From assembly GCA_032622095.1 (NCBI GenBank), contig CP136064.1:256535863-256599862 (forward strand): DNA of 64,000 bases. The letters are read 5' to 3'. This document shows, one piece after another, positions 52,650 through 64,000 of this stretch; position 1 is the stretch's first letter, and every line of letters begins with the position of its first letter. The stretch comes from Siphonodentalium dalli. Lineage: Eukaryota > Mollusca > Scaphopoda > Gadilida > Siphonodentaliidae. The position numbers and the translations under genes are program-made. A model generated the notes under the pieces. That model saw only the letters and a program-made list of their open reading frames with translations. It had not been told where the DNA came from and did not search any database.

Positions 52650-53825
52650 CGTCGTCGGTGTGTGCATGTGTTCGTGTGCACGTACGGCATCAACAATGCA
52701 GGCTACATGTCGTAACTTTGGTCGGATCATTATGAAATTTGTCATAGCTGTTGACATCAACATTTAGACCAGAATGATTAATTTTGGGGTCATTGGAAAA
52801 TAAACATAGCCGCCAGTGGCCATATTGGATTTCAATATTCAATCCATTCCATTAGCACGGGCTACAGGCCATACTGTTTGTCTGATCATCATGACAATTG
52901 TCATGGATGTTAATATTGACATGTAGATGGGAACGAGTAATTTTGGGGCCATTCGGCCCAAAAACGTGGCCGCCAGCAGCCATCTTGGATTTTACTTTTT
53001 GTATGACTAAATTCTTTAGCACGGGCTACAGGTCGTACTTTTAGTCTGATCATCATAAAATTTGTCAAGAATGTTAATAATGACATGTAGATGGGAACGA
53101 GTCATTTTGGGGATATTCGGCCAAAAAAACATGGCCGCCAGCAGCCATCTTGGATTTTACTCTTTGTATGACTAAATCCTTTAGCACATCTACAGGTCGT
53201 ACCTTCAGTCTGATCATCATAAAATTTGTCATGGTTGTTGAAATTGGAATGTAGATGGGAACGAGTCATTTTGGGATCATTCGGACAAAAAACATGGCCG
53301 CCAGCAGCCATCATGGATTTTACTCTTTGTATGACTAAATCATTTAGCACGGGCTACAGGTCGTACTTTTAGTCTGATCATCATAAAATTTGTCAGGGAT
53401 GTTATCGATGACATGTAGATGGGAACGACTCATTTTGGGGTCATTCGGCCGAAAACATGGCCGCCAGCAGCCATCTTGGATTTTACTCTTTGTATGATTA
53501 AATTCTTTAGCATGGGCTACATGTCAAACCTTTAGTCTGACCATCATAAAATTTGTCACGAATGTTAATAATGACATATAGATGGGAATGAGTCATTTTG
53601 GGGTTATTTTGCCAAAAAACATGGCCGCCAGCAGCTATCTTGGATTTTACTCTTTGTATGACTAGATTCTTTAGCATGGGCTACAGGTCGTACCTTTAGT
53701 CTGATCGTCATAAAATTTGTCATGTATGTTAACGATGACATGTAGATGGGAACGACTCATTTTGGGGTCATTCGGCCGAAAACATGGCCGCCAGCAGCCA
53801 TCTTGGATTTTACTTTTCTCTTCAT
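52650..53825. repeat. 164-bp tandem array, seven units
   Basis: Anchors ATGTAGATGGGAACGA are at 52757 (variant), 52921, 53085, 53249, 53413, 53576 and 53740. Each unit has AACATGGCCGCC, AGCAGCCATCTTGGATTTTA, TTTAGCACGGGCTAC and TCTGATCATCATAAAATTTG. Confidence 0.95.
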
Positions 53826-55914
53826 GTCTATAAACTAGTATTAGACATTCAACTTTCCACATTCCTAATAGCTCCATTGACTGTAATACATTAAATTATT
53901 CCCTTTCCAAGTTGAGCTACAGTGTCATTGACACTTTCATTTGAAATGGGTTTTGCTGCGTACATGCAATGCATATTCTGAACTGATAGTGTGCCCTTTT
54001 TTTTGGAACTTCTCCCGGTACCAAATTTATTTGTTACAGAGTGTTTATTTTAGCTTAGGCATGGAATAGGATGCTATTTTAAATGAGAAACAAAATTATC
54101 ATTATACAAGGTCACCATTCGTCACTGCTTGCTGAAATTTCAATAATTTTTCCAAGTCTAAAAGACTAAAATGAATCGTGATATGGATATAATATCATAT
54201 CATTCGCTCCAATAGTGCTATCAAGTACCAATCACTGTAGCAGAAGTGTACATGCAATATCCAGTTCATTGAATGAATCATGAGTATAGCCTGGTTGAAA
54301 TACTACTGTGTGGCGAGTCACACTCGTCTTCGGGCTATTGAGGCCATGTATGCATGGTGCTATGAACGGTTTGTATTGTGAATGGGTTAAATGATCTGCT
54401 CGTAAACCCTCACAGTAGACAATTTTATACCAGGTTCTATTCTGTATTCAGAAATAGCTCGCAATGGAAATTTACATGGTACATATTTTGTTAAGATTTT
54501 TTGGTCCAAGATGGTAGCCGGATATTTGGTTTAAATAACCATCAGTGGCAGTGCTTTGGTTTGTTTTGTCCACCAGACTGTCTGGATCACTTTATATTTT
54601 ACTTTTACAAACATATTTCAGAGTTAATAAATGGCTGATATATAGAGTCCTACGAATCTTCCAAAATGAGGACTTAGCCCACCAGATGTACAGAGGTACA
54701 ATGAATCTAAATGCCCGACTTAAATAACTAATAGTTGTATTAAATGCTATTTCTAAATCATGTATATGAACCCCAGTTATGTAAACAAATTACATGTAAA
54801 TAGTATGAGATAACCAAAACACTAATCGCCAGATATACCCCATGCATTAAGTGAACTTTGGTTAGAAATTCCACCAAATTGTTTATAACGTATCAGTATA
54901 GCCCTAGCTAATCCTCACCTTTCAAGATTTTGGTGTTGAATGAGTCACGGCGAATAAGTCTCCTAAACACATTTCCTCGGTGTTGAGTGTTGTTCTTATT
55001 GCTCACTCTCTATGTTCTGTATATAAACACACGCTTGACTCACACAATGTGTGTTTTGAGGATAATATGGAATTCATAATATCATAGTATTATACTATTA
55101 TAGTATAATATTAGTATATTCTTTACAACATACAGGGTCAGGGTATTATAATTTAGTAACTGTTATTTCTAAATTATAACCTATAACGAAGGACATCCAT
55201 AAGGTCCAAATGATATGTATGCTTTCAGTAACAGCGCGTGGAACATACATTCAATTGTTATATACCGGTACATGCCCGTGAAATATAAATACACGGCACC
55301 ATCGAAACCGGATTTAAACCGGCACATGCGACTTGAGAATATACTTCAAAGTATCAACCTGTGCGGGTACAATTACCAGTATTATTCATCTAATCTAATT
55401 GTATATTTACATATCATGGCCTTGGATGGAGTAAGTTTTCGAATAACGTAGTACGTTCTTATCATATTAATGTTGTGAAAAAACATTCCGACAATTAACT
55501 GCTTGTGCATCGACTGAGGCGGTTCGTTGACGTTACGTCACCACTCGAATTAGTTATCAGAATGTATTTAATGATTGTGATTCCGTTGAATACATGAGCT
55601 TCACGTCAACGGTGCGGAATAAATGTTGGTATATATGTTAAATTCAAGAGTTTTCGTCGGATAGGTTCAAAGAAATGTGTTATTGAACATGTCTTGTCTG
55701 GATTTATGCATGCCCATAGTGGTGAACATCCATACCAAATTTCAGTATTAAGATCCGACGACCAATGGTTGATACATCTGCTTGGGCGGACACAGAAACC
55801 AACATTTCCAGATAAACAAAGATCAATAACGCTAGAACGGAAAACCCAAATAAGACGTTCCAAAACTTTTCTGAATATCAAATGTCATTGAGATCCGACA
55901 ATCGATTTTTGAGA
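53826..55914. other. intergenic, weak exon candidate
   Basis: A pyrimidine-rich acceptor ATATTTCAG (54611-54619) is followed by VNKWLIYRVLRIFQNED in an open frame and a donor-like AG|GTACAA, but there is no domain. An AT palindrome of TAGTATTATACTA type lies at 55076-55120. A block at 55620-55900 looks like a dispersed repeat. Nothing else supported. Confidence 0.4.
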
Positions 55915-55965
55915 TATCTGCCCGGACGTCCCGACGAACGTCCGGACGTCCCGACGAACGTCTCA
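55915..55965. repeat. 20-bp tandem duplication
   Basis: CCGGACGTCCCGACGAACGT occurs twice in tandem. Confidence 0.9.
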
Positions 55966-57032
55966 TTGGACGTATGTAATCCAGTGTACCCAGCCATGGA
56001 GGTATAATTACATCGTTCAAATGAGCAGATCAATAGGATGTTTGATAGCAAGATATATATTCCCGCCCCAAAAAGAAACCTCCCTTCTCCCATCACTGCC
56101 ATACAAGTTCTCCGGTTGTACGTTACCCTTTCTATGCTAAATATGTTCTCCCATGCAGTCAGTTATAACAGTCTACTTCGGAATTTTCTATTATTGATTT
56201 GGAGGGATGCTGATGTGATAAACGCAGACGACAGGCAAATAAAAGTGCAGGAGGGGACCTATTTATTGATGGAAATGTTTAGATAATAGCGAGTTTGCGA
56301 TTTCAAACCGGTACGGGTACCGGTACGCGTACGGGTAGCTACCCGTACCGGTACACGTTTTGAAATCGCAAACTGTTTTACCGGTAGAATTCATCACATC
56401 GACTGGTAATGTATGGTGAGCCAACTGCAACAAAAAAGATATTATGATATACATTGTTATTCGCGTTATTGGCCTATGTTATACTTAGCGTTATGGGTTG
56501 TTGGAAATATGTATTTAGATTAGATGAGCCCCATGATAATCAGTTGCTTTCATCAAGGACGAGCTAGGTGGCAGTTGGAAGAGGACGTTGCTTTTCTTTC
56601 ACTCATATTGGTAACATTTTCAACAATTGGATTCTACAAGTCATAGACCGATCGAGTGTTGACAATTAATAAATCGGTTGGAATTTTTAAACTTAGAAAA
56701 TAGATTATGATAGCTCAAATATACAATAACGTTATATATAGTTAAAATGTCCAACCAATATTCCATGTAAAATGTATTGGTTTAGACCAAGGGTCTAATA
56801 TTGTCCTACATGTACTTTCAGTTCGATATAGTACTTTAGTTGGGGATTATTTAGTCATATTAAAGATGCATAATCCGAATTAACGCTCCCAAGTTACTAT
56901 TTTTTTTTGGCTTCGGGGGTAAATCTAAATATTTGATTCGAATCGAGGAACCCACCATCAAAGCGCAGAGTGATCAGATATCGATTTTTGAAGTTTGTTA
57001 TTTCTTGAATTGTGTAATTATTTGTGGCCCAG

Positions 57033-57101
57033 AAAAGAGTCATCAAACCGACGGTCTCGGACAAAATTGCGGACGAAGATGCTTAACTCTAAAATCAAGT
57101 G
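57033..57101 (+). CDS. candidate exon, Cys-containing
   Basis: Acceptor TTTGTGGCCCAG, 69 nt in phase 1, donor GTAATG. Reads KSHQTDGLGQNCGRRCLTLK. It joins the exon at 57284 in phase. No family recognised. Confidence 0.22.
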
Positions 57102-57283
57102 GTAATGCGGCCAAAATTTTATACTATAGTTGACAGCAGTTAGCATTATTTTGTTGTAATTAATCGATTCTGATAACAAAAGCGTATTTTGAAGAAATGT
57201 TCTTGTTGTAACTTTATGATATGGGGACCGTCTGAACGGTTTGAGTAGATTTAAGTAAACCCTTGTTTGGAATCTTTCAACAG

Positions 57284-57360
57284 ATCGAATGGTCGGCCCG
57301 TCGGGGCAAGGGAATATTCATCCCAAGAATTGGGATTGTTGTCGGGATCTAAACCCGGAG
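57284..57360 (+). CDS. candidate exon, Cys-containing
   Basis: Acceptor GGAATCTTTCAACAG, 77 nt, donor GTAGGT. In the phase offered by the 57033 exon it reads MVGPSGQGNIHPKNWDCCRD; a second frame is also open, so the reading frame is not proven. It is richer in G and C than its surroundings. Confidence 0.25.
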
Positions 57361-57777
57361 GTAGGTTGAAATGTTTAACTTGGTAACAAAAAAGGTGTCA
57401 AAATGTAGTCTGTTTAATTATACGGATTGAATACGGAGTGTTTATTATACGGATTGAATAAAGAGCGTTTGCTTCACTTCTGTGCGAAACACAGAAAACA
57501 GCTGAAACTCGCTCTGCTTATATGCTTAGATTTTGTAGAGTATGTATAGGTATTTCGTGTATTTGGCGACCTATATTATCCCCACTACAGTATACACAAG
57601 TATTGTGGTTCAAATGCGCCACGTCCGTTCAGATAGTAAATATATATTAAAATGAGAAATCAGTCCCCACCTACATACGACAAGGTAACTAAACGGTAAT
57701 TATATTCAAATGTGCAATGCATAGATAAATCCACGATATATTTATGTCCTTGTACAATGGGTTGAGACAGGGACGTG

Positions 57778-58224
57778 ACGACAGGCGTGTCTTAACCCCC
57801 CCTCCCCAACTTTGGTCAAATGTTCAACATTGGGAAATTTGATATACCTGACACAACATTTGTTGGAAATTTCACACAAACAATAGGTTGAAATTGTTTT
57901 CGTAGTTTGATTTTCGAACAATTTATTAGTGGATAATTTGTAGTTTTTAGACCAACATTTGCATATTTCCCTATTTTTGGTAAAACAAATTTGGACTGAA
58001 ATGGCTGTCAGAAACAGTTGGAAATTGTTCAAGCTTGGGGGGGAGGGGGGGGGGGGGGGTGTCAGGTCTAAAAATTTCCAACAATTTGAAAGCTTGATGC
58101 CAGCCAAGGGGAGGGGTTGATTTACGCGCAAACTTGTGAATTTTATATGGTTCGAGATGTGTAGTTAGAAATTCGAAGGTGGACACCCTTCCTAACGCGC
58201 AGACCATCTATAGCCATGTCCCTG
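57778..58224 (+). mobile_element. hAT-like element, short copy
   Basis: CAGGGACGTGAC at the left and GCCATGTCCCTG at the right. The interior follows 27359-28409 (ACAATAGGTTGAAATTG, GACCAACATTTGCATATT, GTTGGAAATTGTTC, a G run, GGTGGACACCC). No clear target duplication remains. Confidence 0.8.
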
Positions 58225-58746
58225 TAATGGGCGTCTATAGCACCATCTACTCACTCTATTAATCACAACCTGTCATTAATGCAGTGAACAAAGTTGTTAG
58301 TGAAAAATAATCGGCCTTCCGTATTTATCTAAGTGCTAGAAGCCGCCTCGAGAATTTGAACACAAATCCTGGGTTAAAATGACAACTTTATCAATAATAT
58401 TTGCCCATGAAATCTTTCAATAAATAGGTTAACGCATAGCTGACTGGAATTTCATGGAATTCATGGACCTTTGGGTGATAAAATCGTAGTGAAAGGCTAC
58501 CGGTCAATGGGACAAATCTACCCGTTTCAATTCGCTATCGCTTTATGTGCTGCATTGAAAGTACCCAAGTGACCGTGACGATGTTCACAGATTTACCCGT
58601 ACCCGTTTTCATCGAACGGGTATCGCAAACTCGCTATTGTTGAACTTATTATGTGAACATTTCCTAATAACTATACTCATCAATGGTGCATTTATATTAT
58701 AGAAAGGGTTAATTGTAGCAACCTAAACTCAAATTTCGTGTGAACT

Positions 58747-58920
58747 AATCCGCATTGCTCGTGTGGAGCTATTGAGTCCGCTGAATCTTTCATCTTAGAT
58801 TGTCCTCAATTTGATGATGTGCGAGTTAAAGTCACTTGGCGATTGGCGCTCCAAAATACACCAACTAATATTCGATTTTTAATTTTTTTCCGGTATCGAA
58901 ATAGGTCGATAAATACTTGA
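58747..58920 (+). pseudogene. LINE C-terminal tail
   Basis: Open in one frame: NPHCSCGAIESAESFILDC, PQFDDVRVKV, NTPTNIRFLIF, then TGA. The CxCG...C-P pattern is the C-terminal zinc-binding tail of RNase-H-less or late LINE ORF2 proteins in many animals. No RT domain precedes it. Confidence 0.7.
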
Positions 58921-59089
58921 ACTACCATTCTGCGAGCATTGTATATACCAGAAAGACGCATTGACGTATTCAAAAATACAACTTTGAACACGGTGTTTGG
59001 GTCTCAAAAAAGAAGCCATTTTCACGGCATGGTACAAAAAAGAGCGTTCTGTGTTAGTCGATTCCTGATATAGTAGAACTAAAGAGCGT

Positions 59090-59515
59090 TTGTTTCACTT
59101 TTGTGATAACAGTTGAAAACAGCTGGAAAATGCCAAGTATTTTTCAGAACACACGAGGCCGGCATATCAATATTTCGTGTATTTGTCAACATATCTGATA
59201 CCTCCTTCCAATTTATGTTGACAACATTTGGAAGCTCGAATGAGCCATGTCCATTTAAGTTATTAGATTACCTTCCTCGTGGTGAAATGTCCAACCGAAC
59301 ACTCCTATGTGGAGACGTTAGACTGCAATGTCTAACCCATACAATACAACATTATGATATTCGATGCTTTAAAAGTATAAGCTCGAATCAAAAAGATTTA
59401 AAGATACATAATCTGATTGAAATTATTATTTCTTCGGCTTCGGGGTAAACACTATTTGAATTGAGTCGAGGAACGCACGCATCAATTTCGATTTTTGAAA
59501 TCTGTTATTTTTCAC
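59090..59515. repeat. diverged copy of 56890-57020 and 57465-57625 blocks
   Basis: AAAGAGCGTTTGTTTCACTT and TATTTCGTGTATTTG (59090-59185) match 57465-57575, and GGCTTCGGGGTAAA...GTCGAGGAAC...ATTTTTGAA (59430-59500) matches 56915-56990. The order of the two blocks is swapped between the copies. Confidence 0.65.
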
Positions 59516-59902
59516 CACTTGAAATATCTGGCGGCTTGATCTTCTTCCAGAAATAGTACAGACATATGCGGACGCCGCTGCGAGGGGTCACTCAAGGTCA
59601 CGGCTCAATGTAGGTACTAGGTAGGTATCATTGCATCAGTGGTGATCGCAAATTAATTTCGGAATAAGACGATGAAAAGTATCGCCATCAACAAGAATAA
59701 GGTATGTTGTGATATTGGACGTGCGTATACAAACATACACACATTTACGAATAGGCAATCATGTTTTATTCAGGCCTTTTGACATGTATATAACACCATG
59801 CTGGTTACACGGGGGAATACTATGTGTTTACATTTACGATAACACGTGTTGGGGAATTCCAATTTGAACTAGGACGACGCATAATAAAATTACAGAAGGA
59901 GT

Positions 59903-59980
59903 CCTATTTATTGAGGGAAATGTTCAGATAATAAGTTCACATACTGTCCACTGTTGAAAATATTATCTGAAAATTTCCTA
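59903..59980. repeat. inverted repeat, TTTATTGAGGGAAATG family
   Basis: CCTATTTATTGAGGGAAATG...ATAATAAGTT and the partial complement TATTATCTGAAAATTTCC; same family as 8589-8676. Confidence 0.65.
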
Positions 59981-60295
59981 CATGGTAACTACTCATCACT
60001 GAGTGCTTAGTATAGAAAGGGTTAACATAGTGTGATAATGTAGCTCCCTACGTACAATTGGATCCTGTAGTTCGATTATTCGATTTGTTGTGTACAAATA
60101 CTAATATAGAGCTAGCATTTATACTGACACCGGTCATTGTCTTCACATTTCGAGTGGACAAACTGACGACAAACGTTGGTAAAACTAAAGAAATTGATCA
60201 ATAGTATGCCATGGAAATTCTATCGATGCACTTATACTGCTATTCAGTTTAGAAGGAACTATATATGTCGTGTCCATATGTGACAATGCTTAAAT

Positions 60296-60430
60296 TCATC
60301 GGTACTGTTTAACAACAACAGATAATCCATCCTTTACTTTGCAAGAATATAAACCACTGATCCGTAAACGGACATCGCTCACTCGAGTTTCCAAATTTTG
60401 ACGAGGTAATTTGGAAGGAGATATAAGATA
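60296..60430 (-). pseudogene. Ig-like domain fragment
   Basis: Minus strand, open to TGA: NLETRVSDVRLRISGLYSC, then KVKDGLSVVVKQYR. This is the E-F strand region of an Ig domain (DxxxxDSGxYxC) with the usual Asp replaced. No acceptor is visible and a hAT-like end CAGGGTTGGGGTAATC begins at 60450, so the fragment is probably truncated. Confidence 0.35.
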
Positions 60431-60662
60431 GGTTAATACATACACGACAGGGTTGGGGTAATCGTAATCTGTAATCGTAATCAAAGTAATCGATTACAAA
60501 ATTTGGAGTAATCGTCTGTAATCAGTAATCATGACATTTCTATTACACGAAATATCGATACACCGGCTTCTTATACTTTGAAAAATACTTTCCATTGCCA
60601 CAGCCATTTCCAGCTGTTTTTCGAATAGAAGTAAAATAAACGCTTTTTAGTCTACCATATCC

Positions 60663-61580
60663 CACTGTATTACCGATCCGGATTACCACCGGTCACGATG
60701 CGGATCACTACCGGCTGAAAGTGGCAATTTGTGTAACGGTAGGTCGACTAAAACGTTAAGTATATTATATATCTGAATGTAACCCACACAAAGTTTGTTG
60801 CCGCCGTCTTTCTTACATACATTAGAAAATGGCCACGCCAAGAAAATATAAAATAATCGCCTACGATAACCTTAGAGGTAGCATATGTTACTAGGATCTA
60901 GTTGCACGTGGCCCATTATTTATCTTCATTGGCACAATACATGATGCAAATGCATGGAATTTTCTCTTATTTCTGTTGCGTATACAAGAATGTCCATAAC
61001 TGTACAAAATGGCAATATGGTTTGTCAAGTTGAATGTAAATTAAACGCGTAGTATCGATTTCCATACTCATGGGTTCCAAAAAACAGGATGCGGATCGGC
61101 ACCGTTCACTATTTTATTTACACATCCGCATCACCTGCCGGTACAGATCCGTACCCGTTCATTTCATGGGTATCTATGTTCAAAACGTCCCAGATGGCCA
61201 CAAGTCGAACATACAAACGTGTACATTAGGCGAATGACTTAGTAAATGGTCTATCTTTTCGTACCACGAGAATACCGCATAAAGAAATAAAACATGAACC
61301 ATCCATATCAGCTACTGCTCGAAATAATGAAACACAATGGTAAACATGCGTTACAAATATAAGAATAAGTGAACATATATTGTATACTTATCAGATTTAT
61401 CGGCGTCCTCCGCTAGCCGAGTTACTCCTATACACGAAGGGAGAAAAAATTCACACCTTCCACAGAATGTAGGGCGAAAATGATCCAACTACAATGATGC
61501 CACGTTGCACGCTTTTGTCAAAACAGCCGGTAGTGATCCGCATCGTGACCGGTGGTAATGCGGATCGGTAATACGGTGTG
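60663..61580. mobile_element. TIR element with about 55-bp ends
   Basis: CACTGTATTACCGATCCGGA...GATGCGGATCACTACCGGCTG at the left (60663-60716) and its complement at the right (61524-61580). The interior also has GATGCGGATCGGCACCG. No ORF; the CACTG start hints at CACTA-type but this is not tested. Confidence 0.8.
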
Positions 61581-61628
61581 ATATCAGGTATAGACTACCA
61601 TGGGACGCTTTATTTCTGGCCCATGTCC

Positions 61629-61834
61629 AGTCTAATAAAATTAGACTGTGTTTCATTTCAATCAACTTATATTACGGTCTAAGGACTCTCGTGGTTAAAA
61701 TTATTCCAAACGAGAGAAATCTAGCCAATACGCAGTCTAATAAAATTAGACTGTATTTCATTTCAATCAAATTACGGTCTAAGGACTCTCATGGTTAAAA
61801 TTATTCCAAACTAGAGAAATCTAGCCAATACGCA
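61629..61834. repeat. tandem duplication of about 104 bp
   Basis: AGTCTAATAAAATTAGACT opens both units (61629 and 61734); both end AATCTAGCCAATACGCA. The unit start is itself palindromic. Confidence 0.95.
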
Positions 61835-62436
61835 ACGAGCGATGTCTTGCTTTAACAATGAATAGCTTCCTGCAAATTCGATTAATATTCACTTATTCTT
61901 ACAAGCCACACCCGCGGAATTTGACTGCAATCTCATGAAGTTATCGTATAAACTACACGTTAGCGTCGCGTATCTTAACTGACCAAACGTCGTATGTTCA
62001 AAATCAAAACTAACGTACGTTTATTCATAATTGGGGAATGATTAGACAGAAGAGAAGATATTAAAAAAAAAGTATTTTATCCTGACCTATGGATATTACG
62101 TCACGTGCCAAAATAGGGATCATTACAACTTCGTAGTAAATTCCAAGCACGTATTCTAAATAAGGAGATGATGCAACATGACCGCTGTACTGCTCAATAC
62201 GATATATCGTAGCGTGCTTATCGCTATATTTTCAGTTAATTGTTCTTTATAATATAGCATTTGAATGACGAAACTTGTATTCTTCATGTATAGTGAAGCA
62301 ATTAACCTTGAGATAATTTTATTGCAAGGAAATTGGTTAGAGGAAGATTGACCACTCTTAAATGTTTACATGACCTCAGGCGCACGTGTGTATATATGTG
62401 TGTGTATCACAATGATAAACACTGCCTTAGTAATGG

Positions 62437-62841
62437 TTATGCGCACAAGAATAGTTCTTTACCAGAATCAATCGAGTCGGATACGAGATTTATTCTGGTA
62501 AAGAACAATTCGTGTGCTCTGACCGACTTAGAGCACAATTGATCCCATGCACATAATGCAATAAACTGGAAATGTGCCATGCGCTGGCCGCGATTGGATA
62601 CAATAGCCGGTTAGCCACGCCCAAAAACGTGATTAACATGAACTGAAGTGAATAGATATGTCCGAAACAACACGGACTGTTCCCACTTTGAAGCGCCCGT
62701 GCGATTTATTTGTTATGAGTTGTGGGTGCCTAACAATCATTATTATGGGGTAATCATTGAACTATTCCTTCGCCAGCCTTGGGAATTGGTGTACTTTACC
62801 ACAAATCAGGGAACGATTGCAACACTAGGATTGTGCTCTAA
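62437..62841. mobile_element. TTAGAGCAC MITE copy 2
   Basis: A 405-bp copy without the internal insertion of copy 1. It has the AATAGTTCTTTACCAGAAT hairpin at 62450-62515 and the shared GGGGTAATCATTGAACTATT and GCCAGCCTTGGGAAT blocks, ending GTGCTCTAA. Confidence 0.85.
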
Positions 62842-62902
62842 TGAATATTAATGATTTTTCACCAAAAAAGGTATTCCACCTTCATCTCTGAAATCAGATA
62901 CA

Positions 62903-63031
62903 ATGCGACAAGACGTAGATGAAAGTAATGAGACGGAGTCTGGAATTTATCAGACTGGTCCATGTCGTGCGCATGGCTGTTGTTTGTTTGGGACCCAACC
63001 ATGCACCGTGTTCAAAGTTATATTTTTATGA
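62903..63031 (+). CDS. short Cys-rich ORF, uncertain
   Basis: After acceptor-like TCTGAAATCAG an ATG opens 42 codons to TGA with DVDESNETESGIYQ and PCRAHGCCLFGTQPC. No family recognised; it could be chance. Confidence 0.15.
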   Translation: MRQDVDESNETESGIYQTGPCRAHGCCLFGTQPCTVFKVIFL

Positions 63032-63600
63032 CGTGTGCGTCGTTCTGGTACATATTATGCTCGTAGAATGGTAGAATAGAAATAATTTAGTTAGTTTTAC
63101 AATACCTGTCTATATGCTATAATGCACTCGAGAACATACCTTCTTCGTCTTTAAGTGTAGACAATATGAATAGTATCACTCAAAATCGCGACCTGAGATG
63201 CAACTTGTCCTAAGTGCATTTTGTGTTATGTTTTCTACATAATTAAAACAAATTGGAAATATGTTGTGAACGCACCAGATGAATTATAAGGCTCGGCCTA
63301 ACACCAAAATGAGCCGAAATGTATTTCCTTTCACTCAAGCCACTCCATATTTTTGCTGATACAGTGATCTATTGCTTTTATTGTCTCTTAATAATTGCTC
63401 AGAACTATATATATAGGGTCACAGGCACTGCGGCCCATTTACGCACTTCGCAAACATTATGTTATACATATCAAATTGCCGTCTTCCCGATATATACTCC
63501 TTCGATTCCACACTCAATGCACAACTTTCACAACAAAGACAACTTTCATTACTTATATTAAAAGACCACTTAGAACCCATTTACAACGATGGTATCCCAG
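63032..63600. other. intergenic, nothing recognised
   Basis: No feature supported. Confidence 0.4.
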
Positions 63601-63609
63601 ATAGCATGA

Positions 63610-64000
63610 CTACGTTGGGCCAACGTTGGCATAATGTCGGCACGGTTGGCATTAGGTTTGGCTAGATTGACGTTGTTGGCCCTTGGTTGGCCCAACGTAT
63701 TTCTCCCAACCGTTGGAAATATAACGTTGGCCCAACATTGTGCCAACGCGAACATGCCAACGGAATTATCTGCAGTAAATTGGTTGGGTTAGCGTGGTTG
63801 GTCCTTGGTTGGCCCAACGTATTTCCCCCAACCGTTGGAAATATAACGTTGGCCCAACATTGTGCCAAGCGAACATGCCAACGGAATTATTTGCAGTAAA
63901 TTGGTTGGGTTGGCGTGATTGGCCCTTGGTTGGCCCAACGTATTCCTCCCAACCGTTGAAATTATAACGTTGGGCCAACGCCAAAATGGAAATGGAATTT
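63610..64000. repeat. 121-bp TTGGC/GCCAA-rich tandem array
   Basis: Three units anchored at CCTTGGTTGGCCCAACGTAT (about 63680, 63801, 63922), continuing past the window end. Each unit has internal inverted pairs such as CGTTGGCCCAAC and GTTGGCCCAACG. Confidence 0.9.

Larger units (their letters stand above)
56255..58690. mobile_element. inverted-repeat bounded element, relic
   Basis: TTGATGGAAATGTTTAGATA...TAGCGAGTTTGCGAT at the left (56260-56305) and inverted ATCGCAAACTCGCTATTG...GAACATTTCCTAA at the right (58625-58665). A palindrome of GGTACGGGTACCGG units (56290-56375) sits at the left end and an ACCCGTACCCG block near the right. The interior holds a hAT element and candidate exons. Confidence 0.55.

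Noticed and set aside
52650..53825. CRISPR-like regular repeat
   Set aside because: Units are contiguous 164-bp copies without unique spacers, and the genome is eukaryotic.
53102..53877. Minus-strand frames repeating a KSKIQDGCW-like sequence
   Set aside because: Translation of the 164-bp array.

Overview
The window reads as nuclear DNA of an animal, most likely a marine invertebrate (a mollusc or other lophotrochozoan is my guess; lineage is inferred, not shown). The sequence is AT-rich and almost free of long ORFs. It is packed with TIR elements, MITE-like palindromes, degenerate LINE pieces, a Helitron dimer, telomere-like repeats and several tandem arrays. Genes appear only as short exons with GT/AG splice sites. 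Nothing looks bacterial: no operons, Shine-Dalgarno sites or CRISPR.||The best gene is on the minus strand from 20891 down to 8887. It has five exons with compatible phases that join into a 233-residue secreted C-type-lectin-like protein. A TATA box lies 52 bp upstream of the ATG and poly(A) signals follow the stop. The TATA box lies in a decayed copy of the palindromic MITE family found across the window. Its introns hold many palindromic elements.||Other gene traces are weaker: a PAN/apple-like terminal exon (2715-2857, minus), a signal peptide plus damaged kringle exon (46365-46600, minus), an Ig-like fragment (60296-60430, minus), plus-strand candidate exons near 26664, 30295, 36411, 37294, 37656, 57033, 57284 and 62903, and a KRBA2/Ginger-type integrase pseudogene (33721-34700, minus).||Layout. 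1-2.7 kb: a 24/25-bp array, a hAT fragment, a Mutator-like MITE and a TTAA MITE. 2.7-7.7 kb: a PAN exon and a 55-bp array split by a hAT-like element that carries a 5'-truncated LINE. 7.7-21 kb: the lectin gene and its transposon-rich introns. 21-25 kb: a second copy of the hAT-like element without the LINE, nested in another TIR element, then a TTAA MITE. 25-30 kb: a LINE tail, a MITE, a degenerate array split by a hAT element with perfect 8-bp target duplications, and two Helitrons head to tail. 30-40 kb: candidate exons, a nested MITE, the integrase pseudogene and a TIR element with a dense TGTTCA cluster. 40-54 kb: several dispersed repeats, large inverted repeats, the kringle remnant and a 164-bp array. 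54-64 kb: hAT, LINE and TIR relics, ending in a TTGGC-rich array.||The strongest biological links are transposon to gene (MITE hairpin as the lectin promoter TATA box) and transposon to transposon (nested insertions whose empty sites can be read from neighbouring repeats). All gene models rest on reading splice sites and motifs by eye; no alignment or database search was run.
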